A DNA stretch of 5,606 bases from Halieaceae bacterium. Its GTDB lineage: Bacteria > Pseudomonadota > Gammaproteobacteria > Pseudomonadales > Halieaceae. Below, in pieces: positions 5,004 to 5,606 of the stretch. The DNA is taken from positions 1-5,606 of the forward strand of contig DOVB01000089.1 in NCBI GenBank assembly GCA_003520285.1. The letters are read 5' to 3'. Position 1 is the stretch's first letter, and every line of letters begins with the position of its first letter. The translations under genes and the position numbers were made by a program. A model generated the notes under the pieces. That model saw only the letters and a list, made by a program, of their open reading frames with translations, had not been told where the DNA came from and ran no database searches.

Positions 5004-5606
5004 TTAAACAGTGCGGTTGCTCGCTTGGTTTGCCAAATTTCTGAACGTGGCTAACTTGACGCAGATAACGAAAGCGTCAACCGCTGCTTGCACGTCATTG
5101 ATGTTTGGGAAGCTTGGAGCAATGCGAATGTTAGAGTCGTTTGGATCTTTACCATACGGAAAAGTGGCGCCCGCCGGCGTGAGCTTCACGCCCGCATCTG
5201 CAGCGAGTGCAACGACACGTTGGGCCAAGCCAGGCAGGGTCTCAAACGAAATAAAGTAACCACCTTTGGGGTGCGTCCATGAGCCCATGCCCGTACCACC
5301 CAAGGAATGCTGCAGAGTCGAGATCACGGCGTCAAATTTTGGTTGAAGCAGGCTGGCATGTTTCTGCATGTGATCTTGCAGCGTGCCGAAGGAATCGAAC
5401 ATTCTGACATGTCTTAATTGATTGACTTTGTCGGGTCCTATGGTCTGAAACGAGAGGTGATGTTTCAGCGCAGTGAGTACGGTCGAACTACTGGCCAAGA
5501 ATGCGATGCCCGCGCCTGCGAAGGTGATTTTGGAGGTTGAGCCAAACTGAATGAGGTGGTCTTCTGTCTCAGCAGCAAGCGCATAATCTCTGATGTTGCC
5601 GAGTGC
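5004..5606 (-). CDS. Class I aminotransferase (PF12897 aspartate/alanine aminotransferase-like), C-terminal part, cut by window edge
   Basis: The frame is open from the window edge to TAA at 5006-5004, giving the last 200 residues of a PLP-dependent fold-type I aminotransferase. FGSTSKITFAGAGIAFLASS at visible residues 21-40 contains the PLP-binding lysine (visible residue 26). HHLSFQTIGPDKVNQLRHVR, WTHPKGGYFISFETLPG and PAGATFPYGKDPNDSNIRIAPSFP follow; the Arg of NIRIAPS (about visible residue 161) is the expected substrate carboxylate-binding residue. These segments resemble the PF12897 group, often annotated as aspartate aminotransferase or 'MocR-like' aminotransferase but lacking a DNA-binding domain in this half. 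The family is about 420-440 residues, so roughly the first half and the true start are outside the window. Substrate specificity cannot be read from the sequence. It converges on the DUF1820 gene and shows no functional link to the other genes. Confidence 0.88.
   Translation of the reverse strand, partial: ALGNIRDYALAAETEDHLIQFGSTSKITFAGAGIAFLASSSTVLTALKHHLSFQTIGPDKVNQLRHVRMFDSFGTLQDHMQKHASLLQPKFDAVISTLQHSLGGTGMGSWTHPKGGYFISFETLPGLAQRVVALAADAGVKLTPAGATFPYGKDPNDSNIRIAPSFPNINDVQAAVDAFVICVKLATFRNLANQASNRTV

Noticed and set aside
5011..5282. Plus-strand open frames opposite the aminotransferase gene
   Set aside because: They are antisense to conserved aminotransferase motifs, and no start signal or domain is seen.
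5004..5498. Aminotransferase as a complete 164-residue gene starting at the TTG at 5498
   Set aside because: The frame stays open upstream to the window edge and includes the PLP-lysine motif GSTSKITF, so the TTG is internal and the gene is truncated only by the window.

Overview
The window looks like chromosomal core sequence from a gammaproteobacterium with a mid-range GC content. This rests on the gene order miaB - phoH(ybeZ) - ybeY - corC(ybeX) - lnt, all on the minus strand, which is the classic order of this group. It also rests on the protein sequences, which resemble the short CorC, YbeZ-type PhoH and MiaB of Pseudomonas-like or marine gammaproteobacteria. I cannot name a genus. I see no mobile element, CRISPR array, tRNA or rRNA.

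Layout, read in the direction of minus-strand transcription: miaB (4450 to 3104) is followed by a 93-nt gap holding a plausible promoter and a small hairpin. Next come phoH (3010 to 1964, TTG start), ybeY (1967 to 1494), corC (1497 to 658) and the first 215 codons of lnt (646 to 1, running off the window). phoH/ybeY and ybeY/corC each overlap by 4 nt (ATGA), a sign of translational coupling. Upstream of miaB is a 186-nt divergent intergenic region. Beyond it, a small DUF1820-type gene is transcribed on the plus strand (4637 to 4975). Its stop lies 28 nt from the stop of a convergent minus-strand gene, the C-terminal half of a class I aminotransferase (5004 to 5606, cut by the window edge).

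Functionally the main cluster joins RNA maturation to envelope maintenance. MiaB modifies tRNA A37, YbeY is the 16S rRNA/quality-control endoribonuclease, PhoH/YbeZ is its ATPase partner, CorC/YbeX is a CBS-domain protein tied to Mg2+ handling and ribosome metabolism, and Lnt finishes lipoprotein acylation. The aminotransferase appears unrelated, and the DUF1820 protein has no known function.

I found no convincing new system. The points most worth a second look are the TTG start of phoH, which overlaps the stop of a 10-codon upstream reading frame in a 4-nt TTGA junction; the candidate internal promoter ahead of it; and the uncharacterised DUF1820 gene divergent from miaB.
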